64,000 bases of DNA, from the NCBI GenBank assembly GCA_015657545.1, contig JADHZC010000011.1, positions 131,488-195,487 on the forward strand, given 5' to 3'. Numbering within the stretch: the stretch's first letter is position 1; every line of letters begins with the position of its first letter. A program made the position numbers and the translations under genes. Origin of the DNA: Rickettsia sp. Lineage in GTDB: Bacteria > Pseudomonadota > Alphaproteobacteria > Rickettsiales > Rickettsiaceae. Below, piece after piece: positions 40,836 to 50,701 of this stretch. A model generated the notes under the pieces. The model had not been told where the DNA came from. It did no database searches and worked only from the letters and a program-made list of their open reading frames with translations.

Positions 40836-41552
40836 TTAACTTTTAACAATGTTTTTTAGTAAAGATTTTAACTTAAAATCATCAAAATATAAAGAAAGAT
40901 CTTTGTACAGAATTGAGCAAGTTTGGAAAGTGATATTATTATCACTTTCAATTAATAGAATATTTTTATATTTATTATATATAGTACTTTTTAGAAAAAA
41001 TTTTTTAAAATTTTCATAATTATCAGGATTAACTTTTAATAATATTGTACCTTGAGAGTAAAAAATATCCATTTCTTTTTCCAAAACTATAAAAAATTTT
41101 TCTATATCAAAGGATATTTCTACTAATATTTGATTAAGGATCAATTCTAAGCTGTTTTTAGCAAAATCCATGTAATTTTTTTTAAAATCTGTAAAATTAT
41201 ACACAAAATTGTAGAACTGCTTTTCTAACTTTGTATCAATATCGATATTTTTTTTATAATTTTTTAAATATTGTAATAAATTTCTAAATCTATTTTTTGT
41301 ATCTGCAATGCCTTTTTTATAGGATGCTTCTGCAGTAATTTTTTGCACATCTAATATGCGTTTTTTTATTTCTTCTTCTTCTTCTTGTTTAGAATTGAGA
41401 TCAGATTTTGTATTTTTAATATTATTTTGTTCTATAAAATTTTTTGTTGTAACTGAATTAGTGTTGCTAACATAATATTCATTATTAGGTGATATTTCTT
41501 TTTCTTCATTTTTAGAAAAGTCTTTTAATTTTAATTTAGAAAATTTAGTCAT
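40836..41552 (-). CDS. fliH: FliH-like flagellar assembly protein (ORF start 41588; MTKFSKLKLKD at 41552 likelier)
   Basis: Position between fliG and fliN; helical central region and C-terminal FliH/HrpE-like pattern. Confidence 0.65.
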   Translation of the reverse strand: MTKFSKLKLKDFSKNEEKEISPNNEYYVSNTNSVTTKNFIEQNNIKNTKSDLNSKQEEEEEIKKRILDVQKITAEASYKKGIADTKNRFRNLLQYLKNYKKNIDIDTKLEKQFYNFVYNFTDFKKNYMDFAKNSLELILNQILVEISFDIEKFFIVLEKEMDIFYSQGTILLKVNPDNYENFKKFFLKSTIYNKYKNILLIESDNNITFQTCSILYKDLSLYFDDFKLKSLLKNIVKS

Positions 41553-41565
41553 AACCAATAAAAAT

Positions 41566-42582
41566 TTAGTAGATGATGTTTTGGTCATTTTCTAGAGAAA
41601 ACTCTATTTCTCCTCTATTAATCATATTTTGAGCTTGTGCTAAAATTTCTCCTCTTACTTTATAAACATTTTCTGCTCTCACTCCTCCAAGGGCATTTAT
41701 TTCTTCTTGTAATATTTTAGCAGCTTTTTGAGACATGTTTTTCAAAAAAAGCTCTGTAAACTCTTGTTCTGTACCCTTTAGAGCTAGAGCAAGTTTAGCA
41801 CGATCAACAGAGCTTATTAATTTTTGTAGTCCAGATTCAGAAAATTTAGCAATATCTTCAAATTGAAACATCTTCTCTTTAATTTTATGAGCTAAATCTG
41901 GATTTTTTATTTCAAAACTTTTAATTAATGTACTTTTATTATATTTAATAAGATTATTGAATGTTTCTGCAAGTAATTCGATATTATCATATTTTGATAT
42001 GTTGCCAGAGTTATTAATAAATTGTTTTTGTAAAATTTCTTCTAATATAATTAATACATTTTTCTTTACATTATCTATGTGTAATAAACGATTCATAACC
42101 TCTATGGCTAATATTTCTCCTAAATGGGTAATGATTTTTGATATATAGAAAGGAGAAAGTTTAGATAAAATAATAGCTATAGTTTGTGGATGTTCTTCTT
42201 TTAAATATACTGCTAATATTTCTTCATCAATGGTTAAAAGATCTTGCCAGATACTGTTTTGTTCATTATCTTTTATTTCTCCTATAATTTCATTATAGGT
42301 ATTGTGATCTAATGCTTTTTTAAGAATATTTTTTGTTGTGTAAGAATTGCCTAAAATAGTTCCTTCATCTGCTAATTTTTGAAAAACATCTTTTAAAAGA
42401 TAATTTTTAAGTTCGTTATCTACTACGCCTAAGTTAGACATTGTTTTTGCTAAATTTACAACATCATTATTGTCTATTAAAGATAAGACTTTACTTAAAT
42501 TTTTTTCTGACAAAGATAAAAGTAGTATTGCGGCTTTTTCAATATTAGGAATTTTTTTTATTTGTTCAGATAAATTAGACAT
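41566..42582 (-). CDS. fliG: Flagellar motor switch protein FliG
   Basis: EEHPQTIAIILSKL, FEDIAKFSESGLQKLISSVDRAKLALALKGT, AAKILQEEINALGGVRAENV. Confidence 0.97.
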   Translation of the reverse strand: MSNLSEQIKKIPNIEKAAILLLSLSEKNLSKVLSLIDNNDVVNLAKTMSNLGVVDNELKNYLLKDVFQKLADEGTILGNSYTTKNILKKALDHNTYNEIIGEIKDNEQNSIWQDLLTIDEEILAVYLKEEHPQTIAIILSKLSPFYISKIITHLGEILAIEVMNRLLHIDNVKKNVLIILEEILQKQFINNSGNISKYDNIELLAETFNNLIKYNKSTLIKSFEIKNPDLAHKIKEKMFQFEDIAKFSESGLQKLISSVDRAKLALALKGTEQEFTELFLKNMSQKAAKILQEEINALGGVRAENVYKVRGEILAQAQNMINRGEIEFSLENDQNIIY

Positions 42583-42584
42583 TT

Positions 42585-44189
42585 TTATCCCTTATTTATC
42601 TTTTTAGATAACATATCTCTTATAAAGGAGGCCAATTTATTAGGATTTTTGCTTACAATTTCATTAAATAAATCCTTTATATTAGAATTTGTTGCTTGAA
42701 GAGAGAAATCTTCTATATTTTCATCATCAGGATCATCTTTTGAGTTTGTATTTATATCATTATTTGGAAAGCTTTGCTGTTTTTCTAGAGCAATTTTTGG
42801 TATATTTTTAAGTAAATTTTTAACAAATACTAATATTGCAATAATAGTAAGAGAGATTATAGTCCATTTTACTATGTCGATTAGATTTTCTATTATCCAA
42901 GATGAAAGGTCAAATTTTGTTTTTTCATCAGTTTTAATAAATTGCATATTAATTATTTCAATTTTATCACCTCTTTCTTTAGAAAGTCCAACAGATGCAG
43001 TTACCAAATTTATGATTTTATTTATTTCCTCTTCAGATCTTGGCTTATATTCAAGTTTTTGATTTTCCTCATTTACAAAATATTCTCCATCAACCAATAT
43101 GCCTATAGACATTTTTTGTATATTTCCTGGCTCTCTAATATGATTTTTAATTGTCTTTGAGATTTCGTAATTAGTTTGTTTATCAGTTTTTTCGTTTAAA
43201 ATAGGAGAAGATCCAGATCCAGAGTTTATTTGATTGTCTGATAAATTGTTAGCTACAGATAAATCTGAGAAAGTATTATCTTGTATTTGGTCTCTTTCTT
43301 CAATTATTTGGCTTGATCTTATAACATTTTGAGGGTCATAAACTTCTGAATTAGTAACTATTTTATCAAAACAAATTTCTAAATTTACAGTTGCTTTTAC
43401 CTTGCTAGGTCCTAATATATTAGAGAGCAGCTCTTCAATGTTTTCTTTAATAGATTCTTCATATTGAAATTTAAGTTCTAAATTTTGTTTAGTGTGGGCA
43501 AATGTATTATTATCACTTACTTTAAATGATCTACCAGAATCGTCTACAATTGTAATATTTTTCATCTCAATAGCTGGAACTGCTGTTAAAACAAGATGTG
43601 ATATAGAATTCACTTCTTCTTCGTTTAATTTTTGGTTTTGATGTGTTAAAGTTAGCATTATAGAGGCTTTTGTATCTAATTTTTCTTTAGAAAAAAGTTC
43701 TCTGTGAGGTATGACTAAATGTATTCTTGCTCTTTTTATTTTATTAAAAGCTGAGATGGTTCTGCTTAATTCACCTTCTAATGCTCTAATATATCTAATA
43801 TTTTGGGTAAAATTAGTAGTGCTAATACCTTCTTCCTTATCAAATATTTCGTATCCTATAATAGAACCTCTAAAAGGTAATCCAAGAGCTGAGAGATAAA
43901 TTCTGATTTGTGCTATGTTATTTTTAGGTACTTTGATCGTTTTAGAATCATTAGATAATTCATATTTAAATTTTCTTATTTCTAACTCTTTTAGTATGTT
44001 TGCACTGTCTTCTAGACTTAGATCGCTATATAATAATTCATAATCATCCTTAGTTGCTATAATAATTATAATTATGCATAATATTGTAGAAAGAATAATG
44101 ATACTTATAAAAATTGATAAAGTTCTTAGTTTAATACCGGACCAATTTTGAATTTTGTATAAAGATTCTTTAATACTTAGCCAATTCAT
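42585..44189 (-). CDS. fliF: Flagellar M-ring protein FliF
   Basis: YELLYSDLSLEDSANILKEL, GYEIFDKEEGISTTNFTQNIRYIRALEGELSRTI, RARIHLVIPHRELF, NYEISKTIKNHIREPGNIQKMSIGILVDG. Confidence 0.98.
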   Translation of the reverse strand: MNWLSIKESLYKIQNWSGIKLRTLSIFISIIILSTILCIIIIIIATKDDYELLYSDLSLEDSANILKELEIRKFKYELSNDSKTIKVPKNNIAQIRIYLSALGLPFRGSIIGYEIFDKEEGISTTNFTQNIRYIRALEGELSRTISAFNKIKRARIHLVIPHRELFSKEKLDTKASIMLTLTHQNQKLNEEEVNSISHLVLTAVPAIEMKNITIVDDSGRSFKVSDNNTFAHTKQNLELKFQYEESIKENIEELLSNILGPSKVKATVNLEICFDKIVTNSEVYDPQNVIRSSQIIEERDQIQDNTFSDLSVANNLSDNQINSGSGSSPILNEKTDKQTNYEISKTIKNHIREPGNIQKMSIGILVDGEYFVNEENQKLEYKPRSEEEINKIINLVTASVGLSKERGDKIEIINMQFIKTDEKTKFDLSSWIIENLIDIVKWTIISLTIIAILVFVKNLLKNIPKIALEKQQSFPNNDINTNSKDDPDDENIEDFSLQATNSNIKDLFNEIVSKNPNKLASFIRDMLSKKINKG

Positions 44190-44421
44190 TTTAGATTTTT
44201 AGTATGTTTAGGTTAAACATTTTTAGTAAAAACATTTATAAATTCGATTAATTTTATTGTAATGAAAAATAAAATCAATTTTTTCTCATTTTAAAAGATA
44301 ATAAAGCGTATTGGTGAGGAAATTATACATGAATAAAATTGTTTAATTATTAGAAAAAGTGATTTTTGCAACAAGATTTATAATAAAGCAAATTTTAATT
44401 TTTGATAAATTTGCGTTAAGA

Positions 44422-44444
44422 AAATAATATTAGTAATATTATTT
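44422..44444. repeat. 23-nt perfect palindrome (11-bp arms, central G)
   Basis: aaataatatta g taatattattt, upstream of the 44488 CDS and divergent from fliF. Confidence 0.8.
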
Positions 44445-44487
44445 ATAGAATGGTCTTTACTAAATATTTTATGAATAAATCTTATAA

Positions 44488-45039
44488 ATGTTAAAATTTT
44501 TGCTAAAAATTGGTTTAGTAATATTTTTGCAGTTTTTTTCCATGAATATTCAAGCTCAAATTATTGAATTTCGTGATCAAGAAAGAGAAAAAATTGTCAA
44601 AGAGCAAAAAAATTTTCTTAATGCTCAAGAAAAGATTTTTTTAGAAAATTTAAAAATGTTAAAGCAAATAAAGGAGAAATTAACAAAAATAGAAGAAATA
44701 TTAAAGATTTCTAATTTTGAAATTATAAAATTAGAAAAACAGTTATTTGAAATACAAAAAAATGATTTTTCTAAATTAACACAAGAAGACCTTTTAATAA
44801 TAAAAGAAGCCTCTATATCTATTCAAGAGGTCAGAGATTATTATAAAAAATTTGAAGAGCAATATTCTTCTTTAAAAAATCAAATAAAAAAAATAAATTC
44901 ACTTTCTCAAGAAAAACAAAAATCTCTTGTTTCTCAAATAGATTATTTATTATCAAAAAAAAATGATTTTAATTTTAAAATTAATGCGCAACTTACAGAA
45001 ATAAAGAGTTTTTTAGACCCGATCTCAAAAATTTTATAG
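44488..45039 (+). CDS. Secreted/periplasmic coiled-coil protein, unknown, next to the flagellar cluster
   Basis: Signal-like LLKIGLVIFLQFFSMNIQAQ followed by a long K/E/Q coiled coil. Confidence 0.65.
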   Translation: MLKFLLKIGLVIFLQFFSMNIQAQIIEFRDQEREKIVKEQKNFLNAQEKIFLENLKMLKQIKEKLTKIEEILKISNFEIIKLEKQLFEIQKNDFSKLTQEDLLIIKEASISIQEVRDYYKKFEEQYSSLKNQIKKINSLSQEKQKSLVSQIDYLLSKKNDFNFKINAQLTEIKSFLDPISKIL

Positions 45040-45079
45040 CATAGTTCATCCATTATTTATTATTTTTAGTAGAAAGATT

Positions 45080-45102
45080 TTCCTTAAGAAGGAATTTTTT
45101 TT
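45080..45102 (+). terminator. Rho-independent terminator
   Basis: ttcctt aag aaggaa followed by an 8-T tract, 40 bp past the 44488..45039 stop. Confidence 0.7.
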
Positions 45103-45602
45103 AAACAGAAAATTCTTGTTTTTATCTTATTTATTATTAAATTTTTACTCAGAATCTTTATAATATATATTTGCTCAATTTTATTTTTATCATGTTATGG
45201 TTATAAGTTTTTAATGCATTTTTTCTTTTATATTTGAATTTAGAATTAGTATATTTGAGATATATAAGGGCATATTATACAGAAGTGAGATATTTTTAGT
45301 AAATTCTGCCTGTAAGCATTATGAATTTACATTTTTTGCATGCTAATTTGTTTTTTAAGATAGAGAATCTTATTGGTCTAAAATTCCTTTTTATAATTAG
45401 ATTTGATTATTCATTAAGAATGAAAATTGTTTTTTGAAAAAATACTATAAAAAATACTATTCATATTTTCAATAAAGTATAAAAATAATAATATTTTTAT
45501 TTCTTATTTGACCCCAAATATAGTACAAAAAAACTTTTGATAAGATAGACTTAGCAATAGTAGCACGGAAAAACTATTTTTCTGAAATTTTTTCTATTTT
45601 AA

Positions 45603-45866
45603 TTATTTGACATTAACGTTAAATACGAACGGCATTAAGGCAAGAATTCTTGCTCTTTTTATAGATTTACTAATATATCTCTGATGTTTTATACATACAT
45701 TAGTAACTCTACTTGGTAATATTCTTCCTCCTTCAGATACAAATTTTCCTAAAAATTCAAGATCTTTAAAATTTATTTGCTCTTTTTTTTCTAGGCAAAC
45801 AGGACAACCTTGAGGTTTTTTAAAAAAATTTTTAGAAGATTGATTAGAATTAAAATTATTACCCAT
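45603..45866 (-). CDS. rpsR: 30S ribosomal protein S18
   Basis: CPVCLEKKEQINFKDLEFLGKFVSEGGRILPSRVTNVCIKHQRYISKSIKRARILALMPF. Confidence 0.97.
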   Translation of the reverse strand: MGNNFNSNQSSKNFFKKPQGCPVCLEKKEQINFKDLEFLGKFVSEGGRILPSRVTNVCIKHQRYISKSIKRARILALMPFVFNVNVK

Positions 45867-46290
45867 TTTTGTTATTAGATTTATTGTTAGACATATTATT
45901 ACTATCAGAAGTATAGTTATTTGTGTTCTTATTCTTATAATCAGATGATTTAGCTAAAGTAGAAAATTCTTCAGAAATTTTATTGACCTTAAATACAGAA
46001 GTTCTTACGATTGAATCTATTTTATTTAAATGTTTTTGGATAGATAAAATTGTAGATTTGGTTTTTAAAGATAAAGCAAAGAAAATATAATGACCTTTTT
46101 TATATTTATTAATTGGGTATGAAAAATTTAATAATCCCCAAAATTCTTTTCTTTTAACAAATCCTAAGTTGTTTTTTTCTAAAAATGATTTCAAAGAATT
46201 AACTAAGGAGTAATTTTCATTAATAGATGAATCATATCTATTAATCACAACTAATTCATAAAAGTAAGAGTTCTCAACTAAATCAACCAT
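45859..46290 (-). CDS. rpsF: 30S ribosomal protein S6 with a low-complexity Asn/Ser-rich C-terminal tail
   Basis: YELVVINRYDSS, WGLLNFSYPINKYKKGHYIFFAL; operonic with rpsR. Confidence 0.92.
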   Translation of the reverse strand: MVDLVENSYFYELVVINRYDSSINENYSLVNSLKSFLEKNNLGFVKRKEFWGLLNFSYPINKYKKGHYIFFALSLKTKSTILSIQKHLNKIDSIVRTSVFKVNKISEEFSTLAKSSDYKNKNTNNYTSDSNNMSNNKSNNKNG

Positions 46291-46400
46291 AATAAAATTA
46301 ACTATAATTTATAAATTTTTATCTAAAAAATAATTTGAATAAAAAAATCCTTTTCTTGCAGACCGCAGAATTATATCAAAATGAAAAAAGAATTACAATG

Positions 46401-46423
46401 ATATAGTAAATGATTTACTATAT
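46401..46423. repeat. 23-nt perfect palindrome (11-bp arms, central G)
   Basis: atatagtaaat g atttactatat, between lipA and rpsF. Confidence 0.8.
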
Positions 46424-46512
46424 AATGAATTAAATTAATAAATTTTGTTTTGATATTAATTATTTATGTTATTATTCAATTTGAAAAGCAAATAGCTTGA
46501 ATTAAAGCATTT

Positions 46513-47424
46513 TTATTGAAAATTCACTTTTTTGTTTTTTAAATCTCTTCTTGCTAATTGAAGTTTTATAAAATCTTCATCTGCATGATAAGAAGATCTT
46601 GTTAATGGACTAGAAGAAACCATTAAAAAACCCTTTACTTTAGCCATTTTTGCAAAATAATCAAATTCTTCTAAACTCACATATCTTTGAACTGCGATAT
46701 TATTTTTTGTTGGTTGTAGATATTGGCCTAATGTCAGAAAATCTACTTGAGCTGCTCTTAAATCATCCATTGCTTGCAGTATTTCTTCATTAGTTTCTCC
46801 CATTCCTAAAATAAGCCCTGATTTTGTAAATATATCGTTATTTTTTTCTTTAATTTTATATAGCAAATTTAAGGAATGGAAATATCTAGCACCAGGTTTA
46901 ATTTTTCTATATAAAGAAGGAACAGTCTCAATATTATGGTTAAATACATCTGGTAATTCAGAAGACAAAATGTCAATAGCAGAATCTTTTTTGATGAAAT
47001 CTGGGGTAAGGATTTCAATGGTAGTAAATGGACTATTTTTCCTAATCTCTCTGATAGATTTTACAAATTGTGTTGCTCCGCCATCTGGCAGATCATCCCT
47101 ATCAACAGAGGTAATAACTACATGTTTTGCGTTTAGTTTGGATACAGCATTAGCAAGTCTTTCTGGTTCTTTTAAATCTAACAATTTTGGTTTACCAGTA
47201 TTAATATTGCAGAAAGCACATGATCTTGTACAAATATCTCCTAAGATCATTACTGTCACATGTTTTTTACTCCAACATTCTGCTATGTTAGGACATGCAG
47301 CTTCTTGGCAAACAGTATTAAGTGATAAATCTTTTACAAGTTTTAAAGTTTTGAAATATTCTGGAGAATTAGGAGCCTTTACTTTAATCCAAGAAGGTCG
47401 TTTTTGCATAATTTGTAAAAACAA
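46513..47424 (-). CDS. lipA: Lipoyl synthase
   Basis: [41 protein letters not shown] radical-SAM motifs. Confidence 0.98.
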   Translation of the reverse strand: MFLQIMQKRPSWIKVKAPNSPEYFKTLKLVKDLSLNTVCQEAACPNIAECWSKKHVTVMILGDICTRSCAFCNINTGKPKLLDLKEPERLANAVSKLNAKHVVITSVDRDDLPDGGATQFVKSIREIRKNSPFTTIEILTPDFIKKDSAIDILSSELPDVFNHNIETVPSLYRKIKPGARYFHSLNLLYKIKEKNNDIFTKSGLILGMGETNEEILQAMDDLRAAQVDFLTLGQYLQPTKNNIAVQRYVSLEEFDYFAKMAKVKGFLMVSSSPLTRSSYHADEDFIKLQLARRDLKNKKVNFQ

Positions 47425-47526
47425 TAGAATTATAATTTATAAAACATCTCTCCTGAAGAAGAGTTTAAGATTTTATCATGATGAAAGATATTTGGCTATT
47501 AGTTAAGATATAAAAAAATATATAAT

Positions 47527-48615
47527 TTATCCTATTTCTATTAATTGGACATCATTTATAATTTTTTTCAAATAAAATAAATCATTAGTGGTGATAAAAG
47601 TTTGAATTTTTGTAGATAAAATAAATTTCATCAGGAATTCTCTATGTTGTAAATCAAGATGTACAAAAACCTCATCTAATATTAAAATTGGATAAATATT
47701 CTTGCATAATATCATTGCGTTCACTTGAGCTATTATAATAGAAGTTAAAAGAATTTTTTGTTCTCCTGTAGAGCAAAATTTAGCAGGAATTTTTTTTACA
47801 GCATGTATCATAAAAAAATCTGCTCTATGAACATTACAAAAAATCTTATTACATAATTTATCATTATTTCTGTTTTTTTTTAATTCAAGTTGAAATTTTT
47901 CTATAAATTCTTGTTTTGAGAGTTCTTCCTTGAATAAATCGTTTTTATAAATAACAAAAAGCTTTGCTCTAGGAAAAAAATCATTTGAATCTAAAACATT
48001 TTGTAAAAAAGACATTATTTTTATTCGTCTTTTAAAAATATTGTAAGAATAAATTGAGATTTCTGCTTCAATAGAATCTAACACATGAGAATTGCCAGTA
48101 AGAGAATTCGATCTAAAAAATGATAATCTTTTGCTGTTTAGTTTTTCGTGTAATATTAGTTCTAAAACATGTTTTGGATCAAAATTTCCTATTATACGAT
48201 CTAAAAATTTTCTTCTATCAGAATTTGGAGCCAAAAAAATATTATGCATTTGTGGAATTAACCATATAATATTTACAATTTTAGTCAATTCAGAGTTTGT
48301 TATTTTATTACCATTATATAAAATTTTTCTAGATTTATTTACAAAAATATTTGAAATTTCTGCTTTTCCTAAATTACAATTTAATTTTATGTTAGATTGA
48401 AAAGAATTTTCCTCCATTTTTACGATATCTTCTAAAGTAGATTTACGAAATCCACGACCAGGAGCAAGCAAAGAAATTGACTCTAAAATATTGCTCTTTC
48501 CTCCTCCATTACGACCATGCAAAACGATTGATTGTTTATTAAAATCTAATTTTAAATCAAGAAAATTTCTATATTTATAGAGCTCTAAAGAATGAATGAA
48601 ATTTTTTTTGTGCAT
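47527..48615 (-). CDS. recF: DNA replication/repair protein RecF
   Basis: LELYKYRNFLDLKLDFNKQSIVLHGRNGGGKSNILESISLLAPGRGFR, STGEQKILLTSIIIAQ, LILDEVFVHLD. Confidence 0.96.
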   Translation of the reverse strand: MHKKNFIHSLELYKYRNFLDLKLDFNKQSIVLHGRNGGGKSNILESISLLAPGRGFRKSTLEDIVKMEENSFQSNIKLNCNLGKAEISNIFVNKSRKILYNGNKITNSELTKIVNIIWLIPQMHNIFLAPNSDRRKFLDRIIGNFDPKHVLELILHEKLNSKRLSFFRSNSLTGNSHVLDSIEAEISIYSYNIFKRRIKIMSFLQNVLDSNDFFPRAKLFVIYKNDLFKEELSKQEFIEKFQLELKKNRNNDKLCNKIFCNVHRADFFMIHAVKKIPAKFCSTGEQKILLTSIIIAQVNAMILCKNIYPILILDEVFVHLDLQHREFLMKFILSTKIQTFITTNDLFYLKKIINDVQLIEIG

Positions 48616-48940
48616 AAAATCAACTCCAATATCTAAGAAATAATTTTTATATAAAAAACAAATACATGAAAATTATACTTAATTTAACTAGTTATACAAA
48701 AAAATAATATTTGCAATCTAGAGCAGATATTATAAAAAATCTTTTCTATCAATGAATTCCTAAATTTTTATATAGATTGTTCAATTTTAAAATAACAAAT
48801 TTGCAAAAAATTCATATTTGATTTTAGTTGATACAACAAAAAATGTTAATGTATTTAGCAACTTTCAGAATTAATTAGATATTTTCAATATTTTAATTAT
48901 GTTCAAAAAATTTTTTAGTTAATGTAAAAAAAATAATATT

Positions 48941-49330
48941 AAATAATATTTAATTTTGATAGATGATCTACCAATAAAACATCTTGTTCTTCCAGATCGC
49001 TAGAATTTGGGCAATATATTTTTTTAAAGCCAAATTTTTGGGCTTCACTAACTCTTTTTTTACTATTTGGAACATTTTTACAACTCCAGAAAGTACAACT
49101 TCTCCCCAAAAGACGGAATTATTAGATATTGGTTTATTTTATAGGAGATATAAGAGCAGCAGCAACAGCTAAATTTGCTGCCCGGGTTCTTCACGAGTTT
49201 AAGACCTCCGACAACATTTAAATACATTTCATGAAGACTTAATTCATTTTTATATGATATTAGAAACAGCTAATATCATAATAATCTATTAAAATCCACC
49301 CTATAACTGATATTCTTGTTATATTCATTG
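48941..49330 (-). pseudogene. Detached decayed copy of the radA C-terminal coding region
   Basis: Minus strand, with frameshifts, reads GEVVLSGVVK..., KKRVSEAQKFGFKK, NSSDLEEQDVLLVDHLSKLNII. Confidence 0.85.
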
Positions 49331-49748
49331 AGATATTATAAATAATATTTAATTTTGATAGATGATCTACCAATAAAAATCTTGTTCTTCCAGATCGCTA
49401 GAATTTGGGCAATATATTTTTTAAAGCCAAATTTTTGTGCTTCACTAACTCTTTTTTTACTATTGGAACATTTTTTACAAAACCTCCAAGAAGAACTCAA
49501 AAAAGGTCCCCCCAACTTCTCCAAAAAAGACGGAATTATTAGATATTGGTTTATTTTTATAGGCAGATATAAGAGCAGCAGCAACAGCTAAATCTGCAGC
49601 TGGTTCTTCGAGTTTAAGACCTCCGACAACATTTAAATACACTTCATGAAAACTTAAATTCATTTTTAATCTGATATTAAGAACAGCTAATATCATAGAT
49701 AATCTATTGAAATCCCACCCTACAACTGATCTTCTTGGTATATTCATT
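48941..49748 (-). repeat. Two-copy tandem duplication of the radA 3' segment (48941-49330 and 49340-49748), offset about 399-417
   Basis: aaataatatttaattttgatagatgatctaccaataaaa, gatcgctagaatttgggcaatatat and gacctccgacaacatttaaatac all recur. Confidence 0.95.
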
Positions 49749-50701
49749 GTTGTTTTCGCTATTAAAACTTGTATTTCTGCAAATAAAGCTCTGGATCCTT
49801 CAATAGTGCATAAGATTGCATTTCCACTTATATTTTCTTTTGCTTGACTCATTAAAAATATTTCTGAAGGATTTTTTACTTCTTTTAATCCTTCACTGAG
49901 CATATAAAAAACTCCTACTTCATTTACGCTTCCAAATCTATTCTTAATTGCTCTAATTATTCTAGAATTACTAAAATGATCTCCTTCGAAATATAATACA
50001 GTGTCTACCATATGTTCTAGCATTTTAGGTCCAGATAACATTCCATCTTTATTTACATGACATGATATTATAAAAGCAATATTATGATTTTTAGCGTAAT
50101 TTGTAATTATGCTGGCACATAACTTAATTTGAGATATGCTGCCAGCAGAAGCTCCTATTTGAGAACTGAAAATAGCTTGAATAGAATCTATAATTACCAA
50201 TTTTAAATCAGCATTATTTTTATTTTCTTCTATTATTGACAGAATATTTTCAAGATTTGTAGAGTGTAAAACCGGTATCTCTTTTGAAGTATTTAGTCTA
50301 TCAGCTCTCAATTTAATTTGTTGAGCAGATTCTTCTGCACTTACATAAATGATATTTTTTTTATTTTTAGATAATTGACTAGAAATTTGTAATAATAATG
50401 TAGATTTTCCAATACCAGGTTCTCCACCTATCAGGATAATTGAAGATTCTACTAATCCTCCTCCAATAGCCCTATCAAATTCAGAAATTTCTGTTTTTAT
50501 CCTAGGGATTTTATTTAAAGCAATTTTTTCTAATTTTTCTACTTTAGGTATAATTGAATTATTTATTAAAGATTTATTTTTTATTTCTATTATTTCTTCA
50601 ATTACACTGTCCCAACTATTGCATTCTAGACATTTACCTGTCCATTTAGAGAATACTGCTCCGCAATTACTACAGATAAACTGTTTTTTAAGTTTATTCA
50701 T
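49475..50701 (-). CDS. radA: DNA repair protein RadA/Sms, C-terminus frameshifted
   Basis: CSNCGAVFSKWTGKCLECNSW zinc finger, GGEPGIGKSTLLLQ, IKNRFGSVNEVGVF; the ORF ends abnormally at FFGEVGGTFFEFFLEVL*. Confidence 0.95.
   Translation of the reverse strand: MNKLKKQFICSNCGAVFSKWTGKCLECNSWDSVIEEIIEIKNKSLINNSIIPKVEKLEKIALNKIPRIKTEISEFDRAIGGGLVESSIILIGGEPGIGKSTLLLQISSQLSKNKKNIIYVSAEESAQQIKLRADRLNTSKEIPVLHSTNLENILSIIEENKNNADLKLVIIDSIQAIFSSQIGASAGSISQIKLCASIITNYAKNHNIAFIISCHVNKDGMLSGPKMLEHMVDTVLYFEGDHFSNSRIIRAIKNRFGSVNEVGVFYMLSEGLKEVKNPSEIFLMSQAKENISGNAILCTIEGSRALFAEIQVLIAKTTMNIPRRSVVGWDFNRLSMILAVLNIRLKMNLSFHEVYLNVVGGLKLEEPAADLAVAAALISAYKNKPISNNSVFFGEVGGTFFEFFLEVL

Noticed and set aside
46970-47506. 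178-aa plus-strand ORF
   Set aside because: Antisense to lipA with clear radical-SAM motifs.
49355-49591. 78-aa plus-strand ORF and its paralogous twin at 48984..49172
   Set aside because: Both are antisense readings of the duplicated radA 3' segment, not a repeated gene family.
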